Assembly (NCBI RefSeq): GCF_038024855.1
Contig: NZ_CP139089.1
Coordinates: 310,001-374,000, forward strand
Length of the DNA: 64,000 nucleotides
Source: Methylocella tundrae
GTDB lineage: Bacteria; Pseudomonadota; Alphaproteobacteria; Rhizobiales; Beijerinckiaceae
Direction: 5' to 3'
How positions within the stretch are numbered: position 1 is the stretch's first letter; the number at the start of each line of letters is the position of its first letter. The translations under genes and the position numbers were made by a program. A model generated the notes under the pieces. The model had not been told where the DNA came from and did not search any database. It saw only the letters and a list, made by a program, of their open reading frames with translations. Of this stretch, positions 44,909 through 54,044 are shown one piece after another.

Positions 44909-46861
44909 ATGCAAGACGATCGCATCGACGGTGCGAACGGCCAAAGCGATGCGGCGATGAGCGAGGGGTCTTCGACTCCGGCGGCCTTGCCGTTAGACGC
45001 CCCGACGCAAAGCGCCGCTCCCTATCGCGTTCTTGCCCGAAAATATCGCCCGGCGGGTTTTGAGGATCTGATCGGCCAGGAGGCCATGGTCAGGACGCTC
45101 TCCAACGCCTTTGACCTCGATCGCATTCATCAGGCCTATATTCTGACGGGGGTTCGCGGCGTCGGCAAGACGACGACGGCGCGCATTCTGGCGCGCGCCT
45201 TCAATTATGAGCTGCCCGCGCGGGAGGGCCGCGCGGCGGTGACGCGCCCGACGATCGATATGCCGGAGTTCGGCGTCCATTGTCAGGCGATCATCGAATC
45301 GCGCCATGTCGACGTCATCGAGATGGACGCCGCCTCCCACACCGGCATCGACGACGTGCGCGAGATCATCGAAGGGGCGCGCTACCGCCCGGTCATGGCG
45401 CGGACAAAAGTCTACATCATCGACGAAGTGCATATGCTCTCGAAGCAGGCCTTCAACGGCCTTTTGAAAACGCTGGAAGAGCCGCCGGACCACGTCAAAT
45501 TCCTGTTTGCGACAACCGAAATCGAGAAAGTGCCGGTGACGGTGCGCTCGCGCTGCCAGAGATTCGACCTGCGCCGGATCGAGGCCGGCGTGCTCATCAA
45601 ATATCTCGGCGGCATCTGCGCCAAGGAAGGCGTCGCCATCGAAGACGAGGCTCTCGCCCTGATCGCGCGCGCGGCGGAAGGCTCGGCGCGGGATGCGCTC
45701 TCGCTGCTTGATCAGGCGATCGCGCATGGACCGGCCGCGGGGCAACGGCAGGGGCTGGGGCAGGGGCTGATCGCCGCCGAAACGTTGCGCGCCATGCTCG
45801 GCCTTGCCGATCGCGGCCGGATCATCGATCTCTTTCAAAGCCTGATGCAAGGGCAGATGGCGCAGGCTCTTGGCGGGCTGAAAGAGCTTTACGACAGCGG
45901 CGCGGATCCTGCGGCCATCCTTATCGAACTTGCCGAATTCGTGCATCTCGTCACGCGGCTGAAGCTCGCGCCGGAGGCGGTCAATGACGCCGCCATCACT
46001 CCCGACGAACGCAGTCGCGGCATGAGCTTCGCCGAGAATCTGCCGATGTCGGTTTTGTCGAGAGTGTGGCAATTGCTCTCGAAAGGTTTGCAGGAAGTCA
46101 AGGACTCCGCTCGCCCGCTCGCCGCCGCGGATATGGTTCTGGTGCGCCTCGCTTATGCGGCGGATCTGCCGACTCCGGACGAGGCTTTGCGCAAGCTGGC
46201 GTCACTGACCCATAATTTTTCGGCGCCGGGGGACGCCGGCAAGAGCGATGCCGGCAAGAGCGGGGGAAGCTCAGGAGCCGCCGCGCCGCCGGCGGCCGCG
46301 CCAGGCTCGGCTCAGGCGCGGCCGGTGCGGGATCTTGCCGCGGGCGCCGTTCGATCGTCCGGCGCGGCGAGGGCGCTCGCGCCGCAGCGGGAGACGGCCG
46401 ATCCAGCGCCACGGCTCGAGCGGTTCGAAGAGATCGTCGCGCTCGCCGCGCAACATCGCGACATCCAATTGAAGCTCGCGCTCGAACGAGATGTGCGGCT
46501 GGTGCGTTTCGAGGATGGCTCCATCGAATTTTCGACGGCGCCCGGCGCTTCGCCGCAGCTGGCGCAGACGTTGATGCGCCGATTGCAGGAATGGACGGGA
46601 CGGCGCTGGATGGTCGCTGTCTCAAACGAAGCCGGTGCGCCAAGCCTGAGAGAGGTGGCGGACGCCAGGGCGCAGGAGGCAATGAATGGCGTGCGCGCCG
46701 ATCCTTTCGTGCGCCGCGCGCTTGAAGTGTTTCCCGGCGCCGAGATCGTCGCCGTTCGCGCGGCGGAGGAGGCGGCGCCGGCGGCTGTACCGCAGGCCGC
46801 GAAATCCGATGACGAAGACATCGGATTCGTGGATGACGACGCGATCGAGGCCGATCAGTGA
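44909..46861 (+). CDS. dnaX: DNA polymerase III subunits gamma and tau
   Basis: DnaX forms the clamp-loader ATPase. From the ATG at 44909 it has 650 residues: ATPase core with Walker A GVRGVGKTTTAR near 70, DEVHMLSKQAFNGLLKTLEEPP near 165, and an SRC arginine-finger motif (VRSRCQRFDLR). An Ala/Pro/Gly-rich linker and a tau C-terminal region follow. The zinc module of E. coli DnaX is degenerate: only one cysteine (VHCQAI) remains of four. A 15-base sequence is duplicated in tandem at 44873-44903 before the start; a TTG at 44876 is a less likely alternative start. It heads dnaX-ybaB-recR. Confidence 0.96.
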   Translation: MQDDRIDGANGQSDAAMSEGSSTPAALPLDAPTQSAAPYRVLARKYRPAGFEDLIGQEAMVRTLSNAFDLDRIHQAYILTGVRGVGKTTTARILARAFNYELPAREGRAAVTRPTIDMPEFGVHCQAIIESRHVDVIEMDAASHTGIDDVREIIEGARYRPVMARTKVYIIDEVHMLSKQAFNGLLKTLEEPPDHVKFLFATTEIEKVPVTVRSRCQRFDLRRIEAGVLIKYLGGICAKEGVAIEDEALALIARAAEGSARDALSLLDQAIAHGPAAGQRQGLGQGLIAAETLRAMLGLADRGRIIDLFQSLMQGQMAQALGGLKELYDSGADPAAILIELAEFVHLVTRLKLAPEAVNDAAITPDERSRGMSFAENLPMSVLSRVWQLLSKGLQEVKDSARPLAAADMVLVRLAYAADLPTPDEALRKLASLTHNFSAPGDAGKSDAGKSGGSSGAAAPPAAAPGSAQARPVRDLAAGAVRSSGAARALAPQRETADPAPRLERFEEIVALAAQHRDIQLKLALERDVRLVRFEDGSIEFSTAPGASPQLAQTLMRRLQEWTGRRWMVAVSNEAGAPSLREVADARAQEAMNGVRADPFVRRALEVFPGAEIVAVRAAEEAAPAAVPQAAKSDDEDIGFVDDDAIEADQ

Positions 46862-46914
46862 CCAGCGACCTTTCAAAGCATCCATCAGCCGCCGATCAAG
46901 AAAGAGGTTCAATA

Positions 46915-47238
46915 ATGCGCGACATGTTGGGATTGATGAAGCAGGCCCAGGCCATGCAGGAGAAAATCCAGGAAATGCAGGCCGAGATGGAGCGTCTCGA
47001 GGTTGAAGGACAATCGGGCGGAGGCATGGTCCGCGTCACGCTCAGCGCCAAGGGACAGCTGAGGAACGTCGCCATCGATGACCAGCTGATGAAAGCGGAG
47101 GAGAAACAGATCCTCGAAGACCTCATTATCACCGCGCATGAGGACGCGCGCAAAAAGGCCGAGCGTCTGATGGAAGAGAAGATGCAGGGCATGACCGCCG
47201 GACTGTCTCTGCCGCCTGGCATGAAACTGCCTTTTTAG
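46915..47238 (+). CDS. ybaB: YbaB/EbfC nucleoid-associated protein
   Basis: The 107-residue DNA-binding protein starts [20 protein letters not shown] and carries the family stretch [21 protein letters not shown]. It binds DNA as a homodimer. The ATG at 46915 follows AAGAGG, giving the usual N-terminus; the longer frame is rejected. It sits between dnaX and recR as in most bacteria. Confidence 0.96.
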   Translation: MRDMLGLMKQAQAMQEKIQEMQAEMERLEVEGQSGGGMVRVTLSAKGQLRNVAIDDQLMKAEEKQILEDLIITAHEDARKKAERLMEEKMQGMTAGLSLPPGMKLPF

Positions 47239-47251
47239 GGGCGGCGCCGTA

Positions 47252-47857
47252 GTGGGAGAACGCGTTTCGGGGCCTGAAATCGAGCGGCTGATCCAGTTGC
47301 TCGCGCGCTTGCCGGGGCTGGGGCCGCGCTCCGCGCGCCGCGCCGCGCTGCATCTGATCCGCAAACGCGAGGAGCTGTTTGGGCCGCTTACGGAGGCGAT
47401 GCAGGTGGCGCGGGAAAAAATCGTCACCTGCTCGGTGTGCGGCAATGTCGATACGCTAGATCCCTGCACGATCTGCCGGGATGAGCGGCGCGATCCCGCG
47501 ACGCTGGTCGTCGTCGAGACGGTCGCCGATCTCTGGGCGCTGGAGCGAGCCGCGGCCTTGCGCGCGTGCTATCATGTGCTTGGCGGAACCTTGTCGCCGC
47601 TCGATGGGGTCGGACCAAAGGATTTGAACCTCGCGAGCCTTGCCGAACGTGTGGCGCGGGGCGAAATCCGCGAGGTGATTCTTGCCGTCAACGCCACGGT
47701 GGACGGGCAGACGACCGCGCATTACATCACCGACCTGCTGGCGCATTTCAATGTCAAGACGACGCGCCTCGCGCATGGCGTTCCGGTCGGCGGCGAGCTC
47801 GACTATCTCGATGAAGGCACGCTCGCCGCGGCGATCCGCGCGCGCACGGATTTTTAA
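47252..47857 (+). CDS. recR: recombination protein RecR
   Basis: RecR forms a ring clamp with RecO for RecA loading. The 201-residue protein starts with GTG, has a helix-hairpin-helix ([19 protein letters not shown]), a C4 zinc finger ([16 protein letters not shown]) and a Toprim domain ([13 protein letters not shown]). Fourteen bases separate it from ybaB. Two copies of a repeat element follow it. Confidence 0.97.
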   Translation: MGERVSGPEIERLIQLLARLPGLGPRSARRAALHLIRKREELFGPLTEAMQVAREKIVTCSVCGNVDTLDPCTICRDERRDPATLVVVETVADLWALERAAALRACYHVLGGTLSPLDGVGPKDLNLASLAERVARGEIREVILAVNATVDGQTTAHYITDLLAHFNVKTTRLAHGVPVGGELDYLDEGTLAAAIRARTDF

Positions 47858-47859
47858 GC

Positions 47860-48043
47860 ACGACGCCGAAAAGTTGCAGACTTTTCGGATCAGAGTCGGG
47901 CGTCAAAAAAGAGGCTTAAAGAGCGGAATGCGATTCCCCATGAACGCGTTCTGCTCAAAAGCATGACTCCGAAAAGTTGCGGAATTTTCGGATCAAAGTT
48001 GTGCGTCAAAACGAGAGGCTTAAAGAGCGGAATGCGATTTTGT
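47860..48043. repeat. tandem pair of the dispersed palindromic element, copies 3 and 4
   Basis: Copy 3 has its core at 47866-47888 (CCGAAAAGT-TGCAG-ACTTTTCGG) and copy 4 at 47969-47991 (CCGAAAAGT-TGCGG-AATTTTCGG). Each continues with GGATCA-A-AGT, then GCGTCAAAA and GAGGCTTAAAGAGCGGAATGCGATT-like tails, so the repeating unit is about 75 bases, spaced 103 bases apart. The pair lies between recR and the convergent EamA gene and could act as transcription terminators. Confidence 0.85.
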
Positions 48044-49003
48044 TTAGCCGCGCGCCGCGCTAAGTTCTTTCTCCTCTTTGCGCGGCGTCCGATTGACGAG
48101 CCAGAGGCTGAGGCCGACTAGCGCGCCGCCGAGCGCCTGCGGGGCGGTGATGGTGGTGCGTAGCACGAGCGTTGAGAGAATGACCGTGAACAGCGGCGCG
48201 AGAAAAAGGTAGGAGCTCGAACGCGTCGCGCCGCCGCGCTTCAAAGCCAGAAACCAGAGCCCGAACGAGACCGTTGATCCGGGGATGGCGAGCCAGAAAA
48301 ACCAGCCCAAGGCCGCGACGGATAGATGCGCCGGCCAATGTTCGCCGCGCGCATAAGCGACGCACAGCAACGCCAGCGCCCCGGCCAGCATCTGCCAGAA
48401 AGTCAGCGCCCATGTATCGATGGGCAGCCGCGCGCGCCTGTTGACGATTGTCGACGCCGTCCATGAAAGCGCGGCGAGGAGAGCCAGCAATTCGCCTCCG
48501 ATGGCGTCAGCGTTGAGGCTGAACGCGCCGCCCAGCGCAAAGCCGACGCCGGCGATCCCCAGAGCCAGTCCCATTACTTTCAGGCGGGACAGTTTTTCAT
48601 CGAGAGCGGCATGGCCGATCAGTGCGACCCATAAAGGATTTGTGAACAGCAGGATCGCGGCGCTTGGCGGGGAAATCGTCTCCATCGCCCAGAACAAAAG
48701 ACCCATGGCGAGCGCCGTCTGCAGAATGCCGATCGCGGCGACGGTGGCCCAATCGGAAAAGCCAAACCGGGACGGAAAGAGAGCGGCGAAAAAATGATCC
48801 GCGCGGCTGCGCAAAACCACCGCCGCGGCCAGCGCCGCGAGCACGAAGCGCCAGCCGACAAGGAGAAAAGCCGGAACGCCGTCCGCGAGCAGGATTTTGC
48901 CGGCGATGAAGCTCGAGGCCATCAGAAATGTCGCGGTGATCAGAATTACGTAATAAACCGCCGCGCTTTGATCGTGCGGCCGCCTGGGCTTTATCGACGT
49001 CAT
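48044..49003 (-). CDS. EamA/DMT-family permease
   Basis: From an ATG at 49003 (MTSIKPRRPH) the product has 319 residues and ten predicted membrane helices in two EamA repeats. It contains segments typical of the RhaT/YdcZ-like drug/metabolite exporters. The substrate is unknown. The frame extends to 49135, but that N-terminal part is Arg/Gly-rich and unlike the family. It converges with recR over the repeat pair and is divergent from the VOC gene. Confidence 0.85.
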   Translation of the reverse strand: MTSIKPRRPHDQSAAVYYVILITATFLMASSFIAGKILLADGVPAFLLVGWRFVLAALAAAVVLRSRADHFFAALFPSRFGFSDWATVAAIGILQTALAMGLLFWAMETISPPSAAILLFTNPLWVALIGHAALDEKLSRLKVMGLALGIAGVGFALGGAFSLNADAIGGELLALLAALSWTASTIVNRRARLPIDTWALTFWQMLAGALALLCVAYARGEHWPAHLSVAALGWFFWLAIPGSTVSFGLWFLALKRGGATRSSSYLFLAPLFTVILSTLVLRTTITAPQALGGALVGLSLWLVNRTPRKEEKELSAARG

Positions 49004-49167
49004 GCGGCTTCGGCTCCGGGCATAAAAAACCTTTCCTGTGACTTTTTGCTTCGGTTCGCGTTTGCCCGGTGCTTTCTTTATGCCGAAGCCTCCTCCAGAG
49101 GCGCGGCGCGTGGAGAAGAGACCAGGACGCGACAAGAACCCGGGATCGATAACGTCAAGGAGGAAAC

Positions 49168-49533
49168 ATGGCCAATCCTTTCGTGCACATCGAACTGACG
49201 ACGACCGATATTGATAAAGCCAAGACTTTCTATCAGGGCCTGTTCGATTGGGAGCTGACGGATCAGGAAATCGGACCCGGAATGACCTATACGATGATCA
49301 AGGTCGGCGAGGGCACGGGCGGCGGCATGATGCAAGCGCCAACGCCCGGAATGCCGTCAGCCTGGATGCCCTATGTGCTGGTCGATGACGTTGTGGCGGC
49401 GACGGCCAAGGCGAAATCGCTCGGCGCGACGATCTGCCATGAGGTGATGGAGGTCATGGACGCGGGCTCGCTCGCAATCATCACAGATCCGACGGGCGCG
49501 ACGCTCGGCTTCTGGCAGCCCAAGGCGAAGTAA
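49168..49533 (+). CDS. VOC-family (glyoxalase/dioxygenase-like) protein
   Basis: The 121-residue protein has one VOC module. It starts MANPFVHIELTTTDIDKAKTFY after AAGGAGGAAA, with a conserved His near the N-terminus (HIELTT) and Glu at 91 (CHEVMEVM). Such small proteins of the VOC_like class often lack assigned substrate. The text FYQGLFDWEL...LGFWQPK is typical of the subgroup found near stress genes. Confidence 0.88.
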   Translation: MANPFVHIELTTTDIDKAKTFYQGLFDWELTDQEIGPGMTYTMIKVGEGTGGGMMQAPTPGMPSAWMPYVLVDDVVAATAKAKSLGATICHEVMEVMDAGSLAIITDPTGATLGFWQPKAK

Positions 49534-49593
49534 CCCGGAGCATGCCCGGTCCAGGATGCGGTTCGCCAGGCTTTCAAGCTTGGCGGCCATGCG

Positions 49594-50760
49594 TTATTCG
49601 GCGGCTTTGAGCTTTTCGACGCCAGTGATGTCCGCCGCCTCGGCAAAGTCCATCTGATCGATGCGCTCGCCGCATTTGGCGATCCTGTCGGCGGCGGCGA
49701 GAAGCCCCGCCACATCCTCCTGCGCGTTCTGAAAATGTGCGCCGAGCTTTGTCGCGCGGGCGCGCAGCTTTGCGACGTCGTCGACGAGACGGCGCACCTC
49801 CGCCTGAATGATATGCGTCTGTTCGCGCACTCTCTCGTCGCGCACGATCGCCTGCATGACCTGCACCGCCATCATCAGGAGCGAGGGCGAGACGATGATG
49901 ATGCGGTTGCGGTGGGCCTTTTGAACGATGTCGTCGAAATGCTCGTTGATGTCGGCATAAAGTGATTCCGCCGGCACGAACAAAAGCGCGATGTCCTGGG
50001 TTTCGTCAGGCAGGAAATAGCGCTCGGCGATATCCTTGATATGTTTTCCGACGTCCGCGCGCACCCGCGCCGCCGCATATTTGCGCGCTTCCGCGTCGAC
50101 CGCCGCCTTGAGCGCGGTGAATGCCTCGAGCGGGAATTTCGCGTCGATTACCATCAGGCGCGAATCGCCCGGCAGCCGGATGACGCAATCAGGGCGCATT
50201 CGATTGGAGAGTGTGTGCTGGAAGGCGTAAGCCGACTGAGGCAAGGCGTCTTTGACGATCGTCTCGAGACGGCCTTGTCCGAAGGCGCCGCGCGCCTGTT
50301 TGTTGGCGAGGATGTCCTTGAGGCCGACGACTTCCTGCGTCAGTCCCGTCAGCCGCGCCTGCGCGGCGTCGATGACCGCCAGCCGCTCGTTCAGTTTCGC
50401 CAGCTGCTCGCCAGCGGTTTTGCCGGATGCTTCAACCCCGGCGCCGACGCGCGCGCCGACCGCGTCGAGGCGCTCGGCGACGAATCGCGCAAGGTCCGAC
50501 TGGCGCGATCCGAGCGTTTCGGCGACGCTGCGCACGCGGCCTGACAGCTCCGCATTCTGCCGCGCGAGGATCGCCATGACGCGCTCCATCTCGCGCTGAC
50601 GCTCCGCCGCGCTCGCAGCCTCGAGCCTGCGCTGATGCGCCGCCCGGCTGGCGCTTGCCGCCATGAAAACGAGTAGACCAAGCGCAAGCGCCGCCGCGGC
50701 CAGCAGCAAATGCGAGACCGCGATCGGCGCGCCATTGAGCGTCAAGACAAGGCGGTCCAT
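49594..50760 (-). CDS. rmuC: DNA recombination protein RmuC
   Basis: The 388-residue protein has an N-terminal membrane anchor (about 13-35), a long coiled coil (about 40-150) and a RmuC nuclease-like domain with LIRLPGDSRLMVIDAKFPLEAF-type text near 195-215 and PSLLMMAVQVM near 290. RmuC limits inversions at short inverted repeats in E. coli. It is divergent from yihY. Confidence 0.94.
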   Translation of the reverse strand: MDRLVLTLNGAPIAVSHLLLAAAALALGLLVFMAASASRAAHQRRLEAASAAERQREMERVMAILARQNAELSGRVRSVAETLGSRQSDLARFVAERLDAVGARVGAGVEASGKTAGEQLAKLNERLAVIDAAQARLTGLTQEVVGLKDILANKQARGAFGQGRLETIVKDALPQSAYAFQHTLSNRMRPDCVIRLPGDSRLMVIDAKFPLEAFTALKAAVDAEARKYAAARVRADVGKHIKDIAERYFLPDETQDIALLFVPAESLYADINEHFDDIVQKAHRNRIIIVSPSLLMMAVQVMQAIVRDERVREQTHIIQAEVRRLVDDVAKLRARATKLGAHFQNAQEDVAGLLAAADRIAKCGERIDQMDFAEAADITGVEKLKAAE

Positions 50761-50989
50761 GAAGGGTGCTGACCGATTCGCGCCAATACTGGGAACGAAT
50801 CTAGAACATTTGACACATGCTGTTCAAGAGCAGAGGGCATGTTGCAAAGGCCCCTCGCGCTCCGCTGCGGAAGACCGCAGGGAAAACGCGGCTTCCTTTG
50901 CGGCGCGCCTCTTTGAGATGAATGTCGGCGTGGCGCGCTTGCGGCTTTTTGGCTCATGATCGCTTCGAGGCGGCGGGACTTTCAGCAAA

Positions 50990-51850
50990 ATGCGATCAGC
51001 TTTTAATATTGTCTATGACGCCATCACGCGCTTCCTGCAGGATGACGGCTGGGCGATCTCGAGCCATATCGCTCTGTCGATCCTGACGTCGATGTTCCCG
51101 TTTCTGATTTTCGTCACCGCGCTCGCCGGCTTCCTCGGCTCCGAAAGCCTCGCCAGCGAAGCGGTGCAGATTCTTTTTCAAACCTGGCCCGACCAGGTCG
51201 CAAAGCCCCTTGCGAGCGAAGTTCACAATGTGTTGACACAGGCGCGCGGCGGCTTGTTGACGCTTGGCGTCGTTCTGTCGATCTATTTTTCATCGAGCGG
51301 CGTCGAGGCGCTGCGGATCGGATTGAACCGCGCCTATGACGTCAAGGAGATGCGGCCCTGGTATGTCTTGCGCCTCGAATCCATCGCTTACGTGCTGGTC
51401 GGCGCCGTTGCGCTGCTGACGCTGACGCTGCTCGTCGTTTTCGCCCCTCTGACCTGGAACATCGCGCTGCGTTTTGCGCCCCATATCGAGCCGCTCGACA
51501 GGTTTGTCACTCTGAGCCGCTTCGGCATCGCGACGCTTGTCTTGCTGCTGGCGCTTGTCATCGTGCACAAATTTCTGCCGGCCGGACGCCGCAAGCTGCT
51601 CGATATCATACCCGGCATCGTGTTTACCTTTGGCCTCTGGGTCGTCGTCGGAGCGATCTTTGGCTCCTATCTCGCGGAATTCGCGCGCAATTATGTGACG
51701 ACCTACGCCGGCCTCGCCTCGGTGATGATCGCGCTGGTCTTTCTGTATATGATCGCCGCAATATTCATCTTCGGCGGCGAATTGAACGCCGCCTTGATGC
51801 GGGCCGGCGAGAAACAGCCGGAGAAGCAGCCTGAACGCTTTGATGATTAG
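50990..51850 (+). CDS. YihY/BrkB family inner-membrane protein
   Basis: The 286-residue protein has six predicted membrane helices. The YihY signature text is clear: SHIALSILTSMFPFLIF near 25, SSSGVEALRIGLNRAYDV near 100, and IFGGELNAALMR at the end. Members were annotated as ribonuclease BN by mistake; the true role is unknown. It ends in a four-base overlap with the convergent DUF4384 gene. Confidence 0.92.
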   Translation: MRSAFNIVYDAITRFLQDDGWAISSHIALSILTSMFPFLIFVTALAGFLGSESLASEAVQILFQTWPDQVAKPLASEVHNVLTQARGGLLTLGVVLSIYFSSSGVEALRIGLNRAYDVKEMRPWYVLRLESIAYVLVGAVALLTLTLLVVFAPLTWNIALRFAPHIEPLDRFVTLSRFGIATLVLLLALVIVHKFLPAGRRKLLDIIPGIVFTFGLWVVVGAIFGSYLAEFARNYVTTYAGLASVMIALVFLYMIAAIFIFGGELNAALMRAGEKQPEKQPERFDD

Positions 51851-52689
51851 GGTTCGCTGAGCAGCGCTGCGACGCCGATGCGCGCGTCGGGCGGCGCGGT
51901 GAGGGCGATCATCTTCAGGACTTCGCCCGCGCTGCGGTAATGACTGAGCTCCTCGACCCCGCGATCGAGCGCGTCCAGCGCCTGCGGGGCTGTGATGGCG
52001 ACGATGAGGTCGGTTCCGAACGGCTCGCGCACCTGAAAGGTCCAGGCGAATGTCGGCGTTGTAATGACGCGCGCATCAGCGCCAATCGGGTACAGCGCCT
52101 GCACGACGCCATCGCCGCTGACGGTGAAAAGAACGAGCGCCCGGCGGAGCATATCGCCGAGTTCGACTTCGACTTTGTCGCCCTTGCGCCGGACTGTCCC
52201 GCTGGGGGAGAGCCGGATCGATTGCGGCCGCGCCGCCGCGAGCTTTGCAAGGCCGTCTGCGAGAGCCATTCGATCGATCACGTCGGGCAAATCATCCGCG
52301 CCGACGTCATAGGCGATGATCTCGCCTTTCGAGATCGCCTCGCGCGAGCCCGGATCAAAAATGAGGTCTGGGCCCTCCGACGCCGCGACAATGTCGAAAG
52401 GCGCCGCCTGCGGCTTCAGCCCCGCGAGCAGGCTGGCGTCGCCGGCGGAGAGAGCGACCCGGATGCGATCAAGCTTCGGCGCTTTGCCGGCGTCGGGCGA
52501 GGCTTCCATCATCTGCGGAAAAGCGTTGAGCGGGAGCATCGCGTCGCCTGGACTGAGCAGCCGGACGCCGCAATGCGCCGGCGAAAAGCTCAGCGTCAGC
52601 AGGGCCGCGGCCAAACGTCCCAGATGGGGGCGCCATGACGGGTTGATCGCCGGATTTCTGCGCCGCCGAATGGAGATTTTGCGCATCAA
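51847..52689 (-). CDS. exported DUF4384-domain protein
   Basis: The 280-residue protein has a basic N-terminus and a signal peptide (about 18-40), then a low-complexity region and a DUF4384-like domain (about 190-265) with VQALYPIGADARVI and PFGTDLIVAITAPQALDAL. In many proteins this domain follows a caspase-like (C14) peptidase; none is present here. The gene is oriented against yihY and divergent from uppP. Its function is unknown. Confidence 0.75.
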   Translation of the reverse strand: MMRKISIRRRRNPAINPSWRPHLGRLAAALLTLSFSPAHCGVRLLSPGDAMLPLNAFPQMMEASPDAGKAPKLDRIRVALSAGDASLLAGLKPQAAPFDIVAASEGPDLIFDPGSREAISKGEIIAYDVGADDLPDVIDRMALADGLAKLAAARPQSIRLSPSGTVRRKGDKVEVELGDMLRRALVLFTVSGDGVVQALYPIGADARVITTPTFAWTFQVREPFGTDLIVAITAPQALDALDRGVEELSHYRSAGEVLKMIALTAPPDARIGVAALLSEP

Positions 52690-52940
52690 ACTGTCTACCC
52701 ATGCGCCGGAGCGTTTCCCGCTTTCGCCATGATCCTCAAGGCAAAGCGCGGCCTGACCAGTTTTGCCGCAACTTGCGCCTTTGAGCCAGCCTCGATGCCG
52801 TTTTTGCTAAAATTCTCCGTTTTGCCGCAAAGCCGCCGCCGCCATTAGCTCTGCATTGATCTTCTTCGCGGAAACTGGAAAAACGGAAGCGGACGTGATC
52901 CGCGTTCGATCGCGCCACGCAAACCTCGGGGATACCAAAG
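52690..52940. other. divergent intergenic region, no gene seen
   Basis: About 250 bases between divergent DUF4384 and uppP genes. No distinctive structure is seen; it must hold both promoters. Confidence 0.35.
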
Positions 52941-53816
52941 ATGGCATCTGCCTGCACTGAAGGGCTCGATACTGGCTTCGTCGCCCTTGGATACGCCAAG
53001 GTCGGCGTTCTTGGCGTCGTTCAAGGCATCACCGAGCTTTTACCGATCTCCTCGACGGCCCATATGCGAATCGTTCCGGCGCTTTTGGGCTGGCGGGATC
53101 CGGGCTCGGCGTTTTCCGCGGCGATGCAGATCGCGGCGCTCGCCGCCGTGATCAGCTATTTCTGGAGCGATGTTCGTGGTCTCGTCTTCGGTTCGGTCGA
53201 GGCCGCTCTGCGGCGCGATTTCTCCGACTGGAATTTTCGCTTTGCCGCCTGGATCATTCTGGCGACGATCCCGATCGTCATTGCCGGCGTCTTGCTGGCG
53301 CCGATCCTAAACGCCTGCGGCTCTCCATTGCGCAGTCTTACTGTCATCGGCTTGTCATGCGTCGTCATGGCGGTGCTGCTGGCGCTTGCCGAGCTCTACT
53401 CGAGACCAAAGCGGACCGTCGAGCACGCGACGCTCACCGACGCCCTTGTCGTCGGCGTCGCGCAGGTCGGAGCGCTTATCCCCGGCGTCTCGCGCTCCGG
53501 CTCGACCCTGACGGCCGCTCTGTTCCGGGATTTCAAACGGGACGAGGCGGCGCGCTTTTCATTCCTGCTTGGCATTCCAGCGATCGCCGCCGCGGGTCTC
53601 CATGAACTTTGGGCGCTTCACAAAGCCCATCTCGACGCGCATGGCTGGTCGATCCTGGCATTTGGACTGGTCATCGCCTCGATCTCCGCCTTCGGCGCAA
53701 TCTGGGGGCTCCTGCGCATCCTCGAGCGGTTTTCGGCGTGGCCCTTCGTCGCCTATCGCGCGCTGATCGGAATTTTCCTTTTGGTCGCCGTCTTTGCCGG
53801 CTGGCTGCCAAACTGA
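52941..53816 (+). CDS. uppP: undecaprenyl-diphosphatase UppP (BacA)
   Basis: UppP recycles undecaprenyl diphosphate to the monophosphate, the carrier for peptidoglycan and surface polysaccharides, and can give bacitracin resistance. The 291-residue protein has eight membrane helices and both signatures: VVQGITELLPISSTAHM near 27-43 and LIPGVSRSGSTLTAALF near 173. It complements uppS at 8.5 kb, which makes the lipid. Confidence 0.95.
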   Translation: MASACTEGLDTGFVALGYAKVGVLGVVQGITELLPISSTAHMRIVPALLGWRDPGSAFSAAMQIAALAAVISYFWSDVRGLVFGSVEAALRRDFSDWNFRFAAWIILATIPIVIAGVLLAPILNACGSPLRSLTVIGLSCVVMAVLLALAELYSRPKRTVEHATLTDALVVGVAQVGALIPGVSRSGSTLTAALFRDFKRDEAARFSFLLGIPAIAAAGLHELWALHKAHLDAHGWSILAFGLVIASISAFGAIWGLLRILERFSAWPFVAYRALIGIFLLVAVFAGWLPN

Positions 53817-53933
53817 AGCGAGACTTGACCCCTGGTGGACCTGACAGCCATCGAAAGCCCATACTAGGAGGTGGAGCTCTGGCCTGTCCCATAGCCACGG
53901 ATTTGGGAGTGAGAGTCGCTTGAACGTCGTTTT

Positions 53934-53975
53934 GACTACAGCCTCGGTCGGACGTCGCCGTCCAAGGCTGTAGTC
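53934..53975. terminator. large hairpin between uppP and the esterase
   Basis: An 11-base perfect inverted repeat (GACTACAGCCT / AGGCTGTAGTC) encloses a second, GGACG-TCGC-CGTCC. There is no T-run on either strand. It lies between uppP (ends 53816) and the convergent esterase (ends 54045). It may be a terminator, RNA structure or an insertion scar. Confidence 0.45.
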
Positions 53976-54044
53976 GATATTGTGAAGTCCGGTCGCAGCA
54001 GGCTTTAACGCTCTCTTACGACATGGTTGCCCAGGCTCACGGCG

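Noticed and set aside
44993..46072. 359-codon frame on the minus strand
   Set aside because: Antisense to dnaX, with no recognisable motif.
50791..50815. GGAAC upstream of the YihY gene as an EcfG promoter
   Set aside because: No CGTT-like -10 box at 16-18 bases.
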